The notes under the pieces: model-generated
Seen by the model: only the letters and a program-made list of their open reading frames with translations
Database searches by the model: none
What the model was told of the DNA's origin: nothing
From: Sphagnum magellanicum
Lineage: Eukaryota > Streptophyta > Sphagnopsida > Sphagnales > Sphagnaceae
Assembly (NCBI GenBank): GCA_021904315.1
Contig: CM038911.1
Location: 20,929,390-20,993,389, forward strand
Direction of reading: 5' to 3'
DNA length: 64,000 nt
Shown: piece by piece, positions 36,201 through 48,605 of the stretch
How the letters are laid out: each line of letters begins with the position of its first letter
How positions within the stretch are numbered: the stretch's first letter is position 1
Position numbers and translations under genes: made by a program

Positions 36201-39100
36201 ATGGTGTGATGGAAATGTCATTCATCATTTGACTTAGAGTTGGGACAAAGTTCATAAATTAATAAGTCGGACCAAGGCTACAAAGGTCAAGTAGGGAGAT
36301 GTTTTCTTAGATAATTTAGTTAGTTTTGATTTTTTATTTCTCGAGAAGTTGAAGTCACTTTGTTTTTGGCTCAATTAAAACAATTTGAGTTTTGGCCAAT
36401 AGTGTTTGAAATGATGTACATACCAATATATATATTCATTGGTCTTAAATATTTGTTAAATTTTTTTGTTGATTATTGTCTTCAATTACTTTTGATGAAT
36501 GTGGGCTAAAAGAAAGTTCATTGACAAGTGCACGTTAGTTGTTCCAATGGGGAACCTCAATTCCAAATTGCAACAAAAACTTTGTTCATCTATTTAAACT
36601 TGTCCAACAAATAACATCTTTCATGATGTTTTCATCCAAAAAATAAATCCATTTGTCATTCATCCATTTGTACATGGTAAAATATTTTGCCACATCATCA
36701 AAGATTTTGTTTGACGTGACAAAGTATAGTGTTACCATATTTCGTTCAAGTCATCAAAAGATGTTAAAAAAATTCCATCTTGCTCACAGGCTCATGCTCA
36801 CAATATAGTGTCGTTGGAGAATTTACATGATCTTTTCAAAAAACATGATGGTCAACTAGGCTCAATGTTATGATTTAATAGTGGTATAAATTTGACACAT
36901 GTTGAACACCAAAACCTTACTAATTGCCAAGTTTTTCATTTTATGTTCTTAAATGCATATTCAACAAAAATAATCTTGAAGGATTTAATTCCCCATCTTA
37001 ATCTAGAGATGAAATAATGAATCATTGATGATGTTTAGTTTGGAAGTGATACATTTGAAACAATTTGATATTTTTTGTGTTGTGGTTGTAAACTTTTGAA
37101 ACATTTGTTTTGATTCAATGATGTGAATTGTTCATGGCGAACTCAAAATCTAGCTTACCTTTTCATAGCAATGTATTTTTTTAGGATATCCTTTCATAAT
37201 TATGTCTTGTTGCACATTATGAAAAAAAGTCCGATCTCCAAAGATGTTATGTTTTTTCCTAGGATCTTACATGTAATTTAATTGTAATTTGGACATTGAT
37301 GAAAATTATGTCATATAATAGAGTTATCCATAAAGTAACCCTCTTTTCACCTTGTCTTTGGGCCTCCTTTCACCCCTATCCCCTCTTTCAGTGGTATCTG
37401 CAAAATAAATACATTTTAATAAATCGCAGTACAAAGTGCTGATACTCAACATTTAATGCACAAGGTTTGGGACTAATTATAATAGTTGTACAATTAGGAG
37501 GAATGAAATATATGTAGGTAACAACAATATAGGTGTTCAAGAAAAATGAAATATAGGATGAAACTTAGTTTACCACCAAAATTGATGGTTTTCTGAGTTT
37601 CATCCCTTTTTGAATGTTAATGTATTTTTTTGCAGGTTTTCTTTTGAATCTCACCCTATGTATGATTAAACTCAGGGTTTGGATGCAATGTTTTTCTTAC
37701 ATTACGGATAATTCTAATGATATGAAAATAATAAAGCCATTCAATTCAAAGATGTTTATGAAACTAATAAAAAAACATTTTAACAACTTTGATATTTATT
37801 TTTGTCCATTTTTATTCTACTCATTTGAGTTTATATGCATGATACATAATAAAGGCAGACTGCAAAATTTCAACTTGTAATTAAAAAACATGCATTGAAA
37901 GTTCTAGGTTTTTTTCGTTGGTCAAATTCTTGAAGTCCATGCATTGGCAAGGATCCCCAACATTAATTAACATTAAATGAAAATTGTCCTAGGTGAGCTC
38001 AAGTATTTTCACAAAAGTGTTGCTACAAGTAGTGACCTAGGAAGTGTCTAGGTCTAGATGTGACTAATTTAATGATTTATTTTTAAAAAATGAAAAAAGA
38101 TCCCTAAAAGTCATAATTTTTTTTTTCATGTTTTGAAAAAAATTGCCAAGTTGCAAAAATTTACCAAGTTAAAAAAAAACTGATTGAAATAAGTTGTTGG
38201 ATAGGAGTATAGTTTATTTCATAATACCTAATAACATGATATTGAAGTAAATTAACCCAATTTTATTGTAAAAAGCCCTTCACATGTGAACTCTTTGAAA
38301 CATGGTGAAGACAACTGGACAAATATTTGACAACAAGATTCTAAGATTTGGCACCATATTATCAATAATTCTTCTTCTTTTCAATCATTCCCACAAAACC
38401 CATATCATTTGGGAAAAAGAAGCCAAAACGCCATTCCCAGAGCATGAGCTGAGGTCTGATAAGCTCTATTAGGCACACCACTGGCAAGTGTGCACTGTGG
38501 ATGTGCGTCACTGGCGGAAAATGTATAAATTAGTGTGACACCTCCTCCTCAAATGTGTGGAGGTTTAATTTACTTTGAAGATAACTGTGTGTTAAGTGAA
38601 GAAAAGTTTCTTCATTGTATTCAATGTTATACTAATTCTGAAACCCTCATCTACTCCAGATGTGAAGGGTACATAAGTATCGTGTACATGAATGTCAAAG
38701 GGTATTTAAATATCAATGGCATGTTTCAAAGTCAGCTATCCCTGAAAGTTTTTTAGTTGCAATGAATACTTGCCATTCAAATTTCAATCCTTTTTCCCCC
38801 AAACTTCTATCCCAGGTGAAGATTCTAACTATTGGATCTCCCATATAGGTTACTACAAAGGTGCAGGCGTAGCTTGCAATAAATCCTAAGTAAGGCTAAA
38901 GCGTCCTTGGTTTCAAACTTCAAAGGCTATTTAAATCTGGATGCTCAAGATCCGAAGACCCTTAAGGTTTGAGTGCTGCTAGCCTCATAACTTTCAATTC
39001 AAATTCAAATCCGCTTTGCCCCAAACTGCCCTTCAACTTCAAGGTTCTGAACTGGGTGGGATATGAAGCTTGGCAGGGAACGAACTGCGCACATGCCAAC
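36201..39100. other. Intergenic, no gene recognised
   Basis: AT-rich to ~38350, with open stretches at 37614-37880 and 38535-38756 that show no family features. From ~38400 to 39100 base composition becomes more balanced, approaching the F-box gene. Nothing there could be assigned. Confidence 0.4.
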
Positions 39101-40589
39101 TATGGTGAAGGGTGACGCCCATGGCACTCTGTTTTTAAATTTTTTTTCCAGGGAGCCACTTTGATTGGCCCATCAAAAGCATTTATTGAACCTTGGATAT
39201 ATGCCCAAAATATAATCATGCCCAAAAACATTTTCCCTATTTTAACTGTTGTTGTTGGTTCCAACTTACCATAAGGGGGTCAGAGCCATTAATGAGCCTC
39301 TTGTTTGTTTATGGGTTTTACTTGTTTGTTTGTTTCTTGCGTGCTGCCTTGGACAAAGCACTGACATATGTCACTGTAGCTGTGGAGAAATAAAAAGCTG
39401 GAGAGTGATGCGGGGGTGGGGTCCATGGATGTACTTGGGGGGACATTTCCTTGCTTGAACCAAGGTCTTTCGTGTTTTCCTCTTGTTGTTGCTGTTTTTT
39501 TGTGTTCACATTCATTTTGGGTCTCTTTTTGTTTGTTTGTTTCCTTTGTTGTGGCAGTGTCTTCTTTCATGCTATTTCATGAGATTTTGGCTTGTGTTTT
39601 TTTCCCGTGGTTTTTCTTCTCCCCAGTCTGCTTCTCTGCCCTGACTGACCTCCGAGGAGGGGTTTTGAAGGGATTTTGTCATGTGGCTTTTGTGTTTAAT
39701 GTGGTTACAGAATTTTCTTCTTCTTCTTCTTTAGCTTTGTGTTTTGTTTCTCAGCTTTTTTTTTTGGGTTGTTTCTTGTTCAGGGATAGCTGGAGGGAAA
39801 TTCTTTGTGCTAGTAGTAGGAGTAGGAGATCTTGTGCCTTCGAGGAGTTGTTTCTCAAATGATTTGAATGCTGAGAGAGAATTTCATTTCCATTTTTTTA
39901 GGGTTTTGTTGCAAAGATGGTTTGATGATGAACAGGTTCTTTTAGGGTAAGTAGGTATTGTTTTGTTGTTTCTCTGTTCTCTGGATTAATTTTTCTTTTT
40001 TCTTTCTTTTGGGTTTTGCTGTTCACATAACTGAGTCCGAGGACTCTGATGCTTTTGTCGCCATTTCTTTCCTGTTTCTAGAAAACCTTGAGAGATTTCA
40101 GCGGCAGCTGAGAAAGCTTTTTCCAGCTGAATCCGTGTTCTGCTTTCATCGTTTCTGCTGAACTCTTTTTTGCATGTGGTGTGCTTTTCCCAGCAGCAAG
40201 CAGCAGCATGCAGAGTCATCTTTAGAAAGCTTCGTTGGGTAATCTCTGTAGTAGAAAAAAGCTTCAATCTACAGTCGACCAGTCAGTCATTCAGTCATGG
40301 AGGTCTTTGATTGAATACTTGCAAAGGTTGACTAGGGTTTTCACGCTCCTCTTCGTGTTCTTCTTCTTCGCGTTTTTAGGGTTTTCATGTCTCTACTGTG
40401 CGGACTGGTTTCGTGTTTTGTGGTTTAGGTCTGTGATTATTGCCAGCAGAAGCACACGTTGCTGTGTTTGTTATTGCGTGTTTTGCTCTTTTGGGTGTTC
40501 GCCGAATTCGAAATTTCCTTCCGTGACGAACTTCCACACTCCTCCTGCTCTCTCTCTCCTCCGAGTTTCTTCTTGTTGTGGGGGTGGAT
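39101..40589 (+). promoter_or_regulatory. Upstream and probable 5' leader region of the F-box/FIST gene
   Basis: A T/CT-rich region before the ATG at 40590. It has a TTC run near 39715 and several telo-box-like (T/C)TAGGGTTTT motifs (about 39898, 40333, 40374), which are common near transcription starts of plant housekeeping genes. Short upstream ATGs exist (40297, five codons; 40387, 13 codons), so translation could be tuned if they lie in the mRNA. The start site was not located and no convincing TATA box was chosen. The long open stretches here are composition effects of T-rich DNA. Confidence 0.4.
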
Positions 40590-43500
40590 ATGGAGTCGGC
40601 AACATCAGCGTTGAAATGCAGTGACATTCTGGGGGAAGACACACTTGTAAACATCCTGGGCTTGCTGCCAGCCAAGTCACTGGCGTCAGCTGCATGTGTG
40701 TGCCGTTCATGGAATTCAGCAGCCAGAGTTCTCAATGCCACACCACGCATGATGTCTGCCCTCTCCCTCCTTCCCGATCTCCAGGTACTTAGTTTTGAGT
40801 TCCTTTTCTTTTTTCTGAATCCCCCCTCGCCCACCCTCTGCAGTGGGCAACAGTTTCAGTTTCCTCTTCTGCAGGACTCAGAGCATCTCCAGTGGCGCTC
40901 AGTATGTGGCCCTGCACTGGAAATTTGGATGAGGTGCAGCAGTCAAATCCAGTGGATCCACTGGAAGGCTGGTGTGACCCTGGAAAAATGCACATCTTTC
41001 AGAGCCATGGAGTAGCCCTGGAACAGTCTAGTTAATATAGTCAAATCATATTTATTGACTGCTCCCTGTTTCTGAGCAGCTAGATAGTTTGATTGATCCA
41101 AGTGAGTTGCTACTGGTAGTCTCCCACCTATTTACAGGCCCAGTTTCAGTTTTATGGGTGGGGTTGGAAAAAATGTAAGTAATTAAAACTTGAATGTGAG
41201 AAATATTTTTGCAGGGCCACATACTGAGCACCACTGGAGATGCTGTCACTGATGACTCTGAATGCTCTCTTTGATGTCCAAAGTAGTTTTTCCCCTTTCA
41301 GTTTCTATTGTCTTCTGTGCTACTATGTCTGTCTGCCTCCAATTATTAAGTAGTTTGTTTTTTGTGCTTGTGTTACGGGCAGGGTCAGAGTTTGCCAGAG
41401 TTGGGAGTTCTCTTTTGTCTGTAAGGTTTTATGTCTGTCTAGGGTATGCTGCTGTCTCTAGAAAGGTCCATCACTTCTCTATTTGTTTTGGTCTTTTTTT
41501 CTGGCAGAGTGCAATTGATGCTGTGGTGGAGAGGGTGATGGGGGCCCCATTTCGTCCAGACTTTGCAATTGTTTTTGCAGGGCAGAAGTTCAGCCTTTCA
41601 CGCATCTCCACACTTGTAAGCACATCCCCTGTCTTTTCCTCTTTTCTCTGCAATTTCTCCACATCCACTACTCTTCCAATTGAAGATTGAGATTTCCACA
41701 TAAACAAAAGAGAAAGTGGGTGAGTTTTATTTCTGTTTCTGCTTGCTTCATCTTTGTAACAAGGACTGCATCTGACTCCACATTTGAATCTGGAGTACAA
41801 TCAGGGCTGATAACAGCCCTTTTTGTTTCAGGGTTTTTATTGGTATCTTTGCATTTGTGTCTGGTGATTCTCAGATGAAGGCTTAGTCATAGGAGAATTC
41901 AAAGACAAACTCCATCTGTCAATTTTTTGTTGCACTCCTGTAACCTTGTAGTATTGCCTCCACATTTTTTCATACTCCTGTTGATTGTTGTTTTATTGTT
42001 CTTTGTTCAAGTTCTTCAGTCCTTATCTGGAATACTTTCTTTGACTTCAAGAAGAAGTTTTGGACCTTGTTCTGGCTTTCCTAATCATGAGTGTGAAAGT
42101 TTTGCAATTCTCACAAGAGGTATTGTATTGATGAATGTTTTGGTTTCAATGCTGCAGCTGAAGGAGAAACTTGGGAAAAATCTGCCATTGATTGCTTGCC
42201 ATGCTGCAGGAATAATTGGACAGGATGTTGCCAGTGGTGAGCACATGGAGGTAATCAATGTCTAACCTACGTTTGTTGCTCCTCCTTGCTTTCGTTTTTC
42301 CTGAAGTGAACTCTAGTCTGTACAAGACTAGTTCTGGGCACTGTCAACTTGTAGAGCACTTACAAGACAATCTGGTTGGTCTGGTGGGTATATGGAATCA
42401 GGTAAGCTGGCCACAGCCAGGGGCAGGAATGAGCAAGACACTGAGTCGCCGAATTGTGTCACGCCAGAATGGGCTTGTATTAACTGTGGGACGTGTTCCA
42501 GGACTCCATGTGCAGGCACTCTCCCTCTGCAATTCTTGTGGGGTTAGTCTGTTTCACCTCCTTACCTTCATTTGTATCAAGCTTCATGTATTAACTACAT
42601 GTTATGTGTGACTAACATGTTTAATATGCAGGAGGTCTGTTGACAGTGGTAACCAGTGGACAAAGTAGAAAACTTTAATGGGAGTTCTTTGCTATACTGC
42701 ACTGGATTCTATGTCTAATGTTGTGGTGTCTTTCATTGGCCAAGAGTTTCTTCTACTTCATCTTGCTCCCCAATCTTTCACAGCTTCCTTTGAAGTAGAT
42801 TCATATGAGGAAGAGCTCTTCATTGGTTCTTCCTTGGCGCATCTTTTGCTGCTGAAGGTCTTACAAGTGGAAATGCTTCTGTCTGTAGTTCAATGGTCTC
42901 TGAGCAATAATGGTATTGAGTCATTTCTTTTTTCCCTGAAATACCAGAGTTACCCAAAATATGGTTCCATGTTGCCAAGCTGTGGTAAAAGGAGGCATGA
43001 TGAGAGGAAAAGCAGAACTGAGGGTGAAAAAAATGTAAAAAGGGAAGAAGATGAGGAGGTATCTGTTTGAGAATTTGGGGTTCTTGAAGACAGTTGTTTG
43101 AAATTTCAGAGTTTCAAGAAGTAATTTGTTGGATCTGGTACTTTCCCATCTGTGGTGTTCTAGACACACGGAAGTATGGTATTGAATGCTTGTACTGTTG
43201 TTACATTGCAACTATATGTGGTTATTGAGACAACATTTGTTTGGTTATTTTACATGTTTTTCTGGGATTTCGCTCTGCAGTCGGATTGATATTTGATCTC
43301 TATTGTGAAACAAGAAAGTGGAATTGTTGTTGCAGGTGCCCTGCATCGTTAGTCCTCTACCTAGATTTCATCTCAGCTAGGTTTCAGCTGTAAATGATGT
43401 CACACCTGACCTTGTTTCTGTGCTTTTCTTCACTTACTTGGAAGGGTCTTTCTGATTTTGGCAGGTGGATGAGGTGGAGTCATTTGTTTGGCAAGCTGGG

Positions 43501-46500
43501 AGGACAGCACAGGGTGAATATAAACCACAACTTGTGAAGCAGATCCTACTTCTGGGAGTAAATATCCTCATCATTGATCCCTGTTGTTCTCTTGGGTTTG
43601 AAATGAATTAGTTCATCATGGACCTTTTTGTGCACTTACTTTTCATGTCAAGCTTCTGACCTTTTCTAGACCTATATGTATGATTGCTGTTCTGAACAGA
43701 CAATCTTGACTTGCATTATTCAGTTTCCACTTGGAGCAGAAGAGTTAGAGACTTAAGGCTGTCTTCAGTGTTTTATAGGGTTTAGGGTTTAAGGTTTCTG
43801 TAGTGTTATTCCATTTTTTGTGCATGTAGAACTGGTGGATGTGCAGTTAGTTTTCAGGTTCTTAGTGTTCATTTGTTATCCCTTGTTCTTGTCACAATTC
43901 CTTAAGCAGTATGTCTACTTCAGAGCTAATAATCTGACTTGGGTGAAGTTTTGGATGGAGTACAGGACCCAAGTGCTGACATGATACGTGTCACCAAGAG
44001 GCTTGGTAAATATTCCTAACTAATCCTGGTTAGCCCATACTGTCTGAGTCACCAGCCTGTCAGATGCTTCAGCATTTTGTTCTTTGATGAAAGTCATGGG
44101 ATTTCTGGGATTCTGTCAGTGACATTGATCATAAGTTGTTCAAACTTGCCACTTTTCCTTTGGAAAATGGATGTGTATTTAGATGCCAAGTCAAATGATA
44201 GAAGATCTACCAGGGTTTGGAATCCTTTCCCAATAATGTGGAGCATTGGCTGGGCACAAATGTAACTTTATTTGCCCTAATAATGAAGTTTGGGTTCCTG
44301 TTTGTTTAGGCTCTTGTCACTCTGTTCCTAAACCCTAAACTCTAGACCCTGTTCCTAGGAGAGTTTTTTCTTTTTTCTCTCAACACCTGCCATGTAGGCT
44401 TCAGAGATCATCCCTAATCTGTAGGTCTGTGAACGATCTTTTTGTACTTGGTTTTTTTGGAATTTTGGAGTTTCAACTACCTGGACAAAGATTCTTTCAG
44501 TTGGAGCATATTCCAGCCAAATGATTTTTTATAGGGTCTTCAAAGAGGGGGAGCTTTTTATAGCCCACTTGGTCCCTTCTGTATCCGCTTTGTATGCTTA
44601 ATTGTGTTCGTTCTTTCTTCTTTTTGTTTTAGGTTTTAGGGTTTATGTGTTCCTAAATTCTCTGCAGAGATAGTTTTTCATCTGCAGATTGTTAACATCA
44701 TGATATGGAGCTTGCATCCTGGTGTGATAGCACTATTTTGGGTTTTGTTTGCAGATCGAGCATTTCGTGGAAGATCAGTGGTGGTGGGAGGGTTTTCTGC
44801 ACTGTCTCAGTCTGAGGGGGGCTCTCTTCTTGCACACTGTACTGCAGTCAGTTCCTCCCATCTTGAGCATCCACCACAACTTGAAGAGAAAGGTGCCCGG
44901 AAGAAACTTCCGGAGCGGACAAACAGCCAGCGGGCCTGCAAACGGAAGGCTCCAGAGGAGCCCCCAGTGCTTGTTGTCACCTCGGATTCATCAAATGCTT
45001 CAACTAGTAAGGTGACGGTGACATCGGCATCAACATCAGCAAGTAGCCGCACATCGAGTGGCAGGAGTCACAAAAGTGATGGAACTCTGCATCAGGACGT
45101 TGTTGCACTTGTGTTCTCTGATGCAGATGCTTCATGTAAAGGTAATCCCTTGGTCTTGTGCTGTTCTGTTTTTCTAGCATTGAACCTCCAATCTTGACTG
45201 GGAACCATAGAGTAAGTTCCCAAAACTTCGGAAATTACTGGTGGCTCTATGAGCCCTTTGGCCTTTCCCTACTTGTCTGTGTGCTTGATGTTAAAGATGG
45301 ACAGATGATAGTCATGATCTTATCACTCTTGTGGTGTAAATCTTAGTGTTGGTGCATGGATCTAGGACACATGAATGCAGTTGACATCTACAGCCTTGGC
45401 TGAGAGACTGATATGGTGCCATTTCAATGTCGTTCATCCAGAGGTTCCCAGAAAAAATGTTGATTGCATGGTGGGCACTGGGGGTGGACTGGCGGCAATT
45501 GGCCCTCTTTACACTGTCGTTTCTGTCCGCCAGACGAAGGATCCTTTACTGCAGGAAACCACAACCTGGCTCACTTGCATGAAGGAGGGCGATGACAAAG
45601 AGCTTGACGGCAATGCTATGTTTGAAGACCTCAATAACCAAGTGTGTTATCTTGGGTTCTGCATACATTTCATTTGAAATCTGTCTTTTCTGGGCACCCC
45701 TTGAACTTCTGCCTTATCTGCATTTTACGCTAGGACTTGCTACTAGAGAGCAAGGCTTTTATTTTGTAGGCAGCCACACTTGGCAGCTCTGATTTTTGCA
45801 CCTTCTTCTTTTGCCATTAGGAACCTTGCACCTGATTAATACAAGGAAGATTTCTGTGTAGAGGACACATGCACAAACATGTCAAGTATCTGATTGCACA
45901 AGATTTGACATAAGATTTGTGTTGGTATACTTGCAGATAAGTAGCAAAGGATTATTGGCAGCATATGTGGGGACCTGGAGACCTCCACGACGCCATAAAC
46001 GAAGAGTTCACTCTGAAGACACTATGGGCTCATTCTCCCTTTATGAAGTTCAAGGGTATGCCTTGCTCGTCTCCTGTTCTTCTCTTCCCATGTCCTCTAT
46101 CCATGTCTCAACTCTGAACATATCTGTTACTTTTGGACTTATGATCTTGTTCAATCAACCACCACTATAAAGAAAGTTACCTCTAACTAGAAAACAGTGT
46201 GCAATGCCTGGTTTAGTTAAATCACAAAGTGGTTGAGGTTGGACCTAACTATCTGAGTGACTACAGATGGCTTGTCTAACTGTATGACAAGATCTCCTGG
46301 ATGTGAGCTGTTGTAGACATGGAAGTCCAGGCATTTTGACTGTTGGCTCATTTTTGATTCTGGTTAAGTCATGAAACCATCCTGGATGGCTTAACAGCAT
46401 ACAAAATGGAGGAATGTGACAGTAAGGTGCATAGTGCATACATCTGAGGATTAGTGGTGGTGGACCCCTTGTGCTTTAATTCAATCCATAGACTGCTGGT

Positions 46501-47322
46501 GAATGTAGATAGTACAGAGAGAACCCATTAAAAAAAAAACATTTTTGCTGGGTTTTGTTCACATATTTTTATTTAACTAAATTCTTACTTCTGGCTGAAA
46601 GTTAGAACAAAGATTGCTGAGGGGGCAGAATGTTTTTCTGCAACTTAGGTCATACAAACATGAGGTGAAAAGCTTTCTAAGATGATTTCATATGATTTCA
46701 TCCTTGGAAGCTTATTAGTCATATCTTTGCAAGTATGAAAAAATAGTAAGGATGTTTCAACATCCACACAAGCATGACAATGAGATAAGTTAGTGGGAGT
46801 CTGTTTTACAGTGCGGATGAGGAGTATTTGCTGATTGGTGGAGAGGGTGTTCGAACTGGAGATACCCTCCGATTCTATGTCTCTGATCCAGATGCTGCCC
46901 GGATACAAAGCCAGTGCATGCTCAACGAGGTCAAGAGGTCACTGGAGGAGGGACATGCCCCTTCTGGTAAAATCAAATTGGAAGAACAGCAAAGACAAAG
47001 GCCCCAACCCAGCCACCCCATGGATGAGGCATCAGGACCTTCAAGGAGAAGGCGAGTGTTTGGAGGTTTATTGTTTGCTTGCGCGGGGCGGGGTGAGACT
47101 TACTTTAGTGAAGCAAATGTGGACAGCAATACCTTCTTTGGGAGGTTCCCTGACACACCCCTCACAGGAATGTTTTGCTTGGGTGAGATTGGGCCCCGTT
47201 CTGTCCTCCCTTGCGAGGATGGAAGCACTAATATTCATAGGCACATGTCCATGGAGCGGGGAAGAAAAACAGACCTCAATGTTTTCAGCTCCATGTTTGT
47301 GGTCTTCTCACATACTTCATAA
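40590..47322 (+). CDS. F-box protein with FIST_N and FIST_C domains (probable SCF ubiquitin-ligase substrate receptor)
   Basis: Coding exons: 40590-40784, 41508-41615, 42158-42250, 42402-42542, 43465-43557, 43966-44005, 44755-45141, 45442-45641, 45937-46055, 46812-47322. All junctions are GT-AG and phases agree, giving ~628 residues ending at TAA 47320. The F-box spans residues ~12-50 (LGEDTLVNILGLLPAKSLAS, VCRSWNSAARV) and should bind Skp1/ASK. FIST_N begins near 80 (RPDFAIVFAG, LPLIACHAAGIIG, NGLVLTVGRVPGL). FIST_C lies at ~370-590 (EEYLLIGGEGVRTGDTLRFY; VFGGLLFACAGRG at 541-553; GEIGP at 583-587). FIST is a ligand-sensing domain first known from bacterial signalling proteins; plants carry F-box/FIST fusions. 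Exon 7 adds a basic (KRKAPEE) and Ser/Thr-rich insert. The least certain borders are exons 4 and 5. No lesions seen, so it is likely functional; substrate unknown. Confidence 0.85.
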
Positions 47323-48329
47323 AGACAAAGAAATCAAAGAATCAGAAATAATTAAACACACATTGGGAAGCTGACAGCTTTTTGAATCATGGAAAGCTGT
47401 TTTCAGAGGCAGAATTCCCTTCTGCCATGGTAGCATTTGCAGAGTACTTGAAAGTACAGAGAAAGTTTGTTTCTCTGTTGTGCTTGGTTGATTCTCAGTG
47501 TTAATTTTCAGATGCCTAAAGATTTGCACTGAATGCAAATTCCTGGGTTTAGCATGCTATAGGAATAGGCTTTTTCAGAATGCTGTGGCTCCTTGTATTC
47601 CCCTTCTGAGTCAAAGACTTCAAAATTTCTTGATTGACTATGGGTGGGACTCTTCTGTGCCAGGTTCCAAACCTGAGAATTGTATGTACAGGAAATGGAT
47701 GGTCAGTTGATTGTTTGAAGTACATGCAGTGTTTTCATTGGCAGCTTGACCACTCTTTGGTTATAAGAAGGCTCAGTTGGATTGTAGGAGATTTACAATA
47801 GATAAATAAATGGACAGCCATTGTGATTTACAACAGTCAATAATGCTGGTTGTTAGTGTCTGTGGGCAAACCATTTATTTATCTAGTAGTCACATGTTTT
47901 CCAACCTATTGTCTCTATATAGGACTTACTTTCTATAAGGTTATTTTCACTCATTTTGATGTTATTTTGTTGTTTTCATATGCATGATACAAGATATAGA
48001 AGTGCATATTCTTACTTTTTTTATTTACTTCACTATCCTGCTTCTACCCTAACAGGTTGTTTGTTGATCAATTCCTTCAAGTGGTGAAGTTTGGTTTGCA
48101 CGAATGGTTTCATCATCCTATGCATGTTGCCCATGTTTTACATCCTTTTTGGTGACCTAATAATGGAACAGCCAGAACCAAGTCAGAACTTTGTTTTACA
48201 TCCTTTTTGGGGGAAATCCCCAAAAGTTAGGGGAATCCCAAAAATTTCTCTAGAACTCATAGTAAATCCTATTTAGAAATCCTTATTTAAGTTAATCTAA
48301 TCAACTAATTTTCTCGTCTAAAAACATGC
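47323..48329 (+). other. 3' flank of the F-box/FIST gene
   Basis: Probably includes the 3' untranslated region. An AATAAA-like signal lies in 'gataaataaatgg' near 47800, but the poly(A) site cannot be fixed. No further gene recognised to 48329. Confidence 0.4.
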
Positions 48330-48605
48330 ACTTCAAGAATCAGTAATAAGTTTTCGGTAATAGAAAACTGGTAGTAGTTTTCAATAATAATTTTCAGTAA
48401 TAGTTTCTGGTAATAGAAAACCAGTAGTAGTTTTTGGTAGTGGTTTTTGGTAATAGTTTTTGGTAATGATTTCTGATATTGATTTTTGGTAGTAGTTTTT
48501 AGTAATGATTTTTGGTAGCAATTTTCAGTAGGGATTTTCGATAATATTTTTTGGTAATGATTTCTGGTGGCAATTTTCAATAGTGATTTCCGGTAGCAAT
48601 TTTTT
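48330..48605 (+). repeat. Minisatellite of TTTTNGGTAATAG-type units
   Basis: About 270 bp of degenerate 12-20 bp units such as TAGTTTTTGGTAATGATTTCTGG. The minus-strand open stretch (KNHYQK repeats) is a translation of this array, not a gene. Confidence 0.75.

Noticed and set aside
39416..39862. 148-codon open frame upstream of the F-box gene
   Set aside because: Hydrophobic Phe/Ser/Val composition produced by T-rich DNA in the promoter or leader; no family likeness.
40876..41015. Possible second exon of the F-box gene after a good CAG acceptor
   Set aside because: The joined frame ends at a stop, while direct joining of 40784 to 41508 keeps phase and gives continuous F-box to FIST sequence.
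48305..48580. 91-codon frame with KNHYQK repeats
   Set aside because: Translation of a minisatellite; no start context or conserved relatives recognised.
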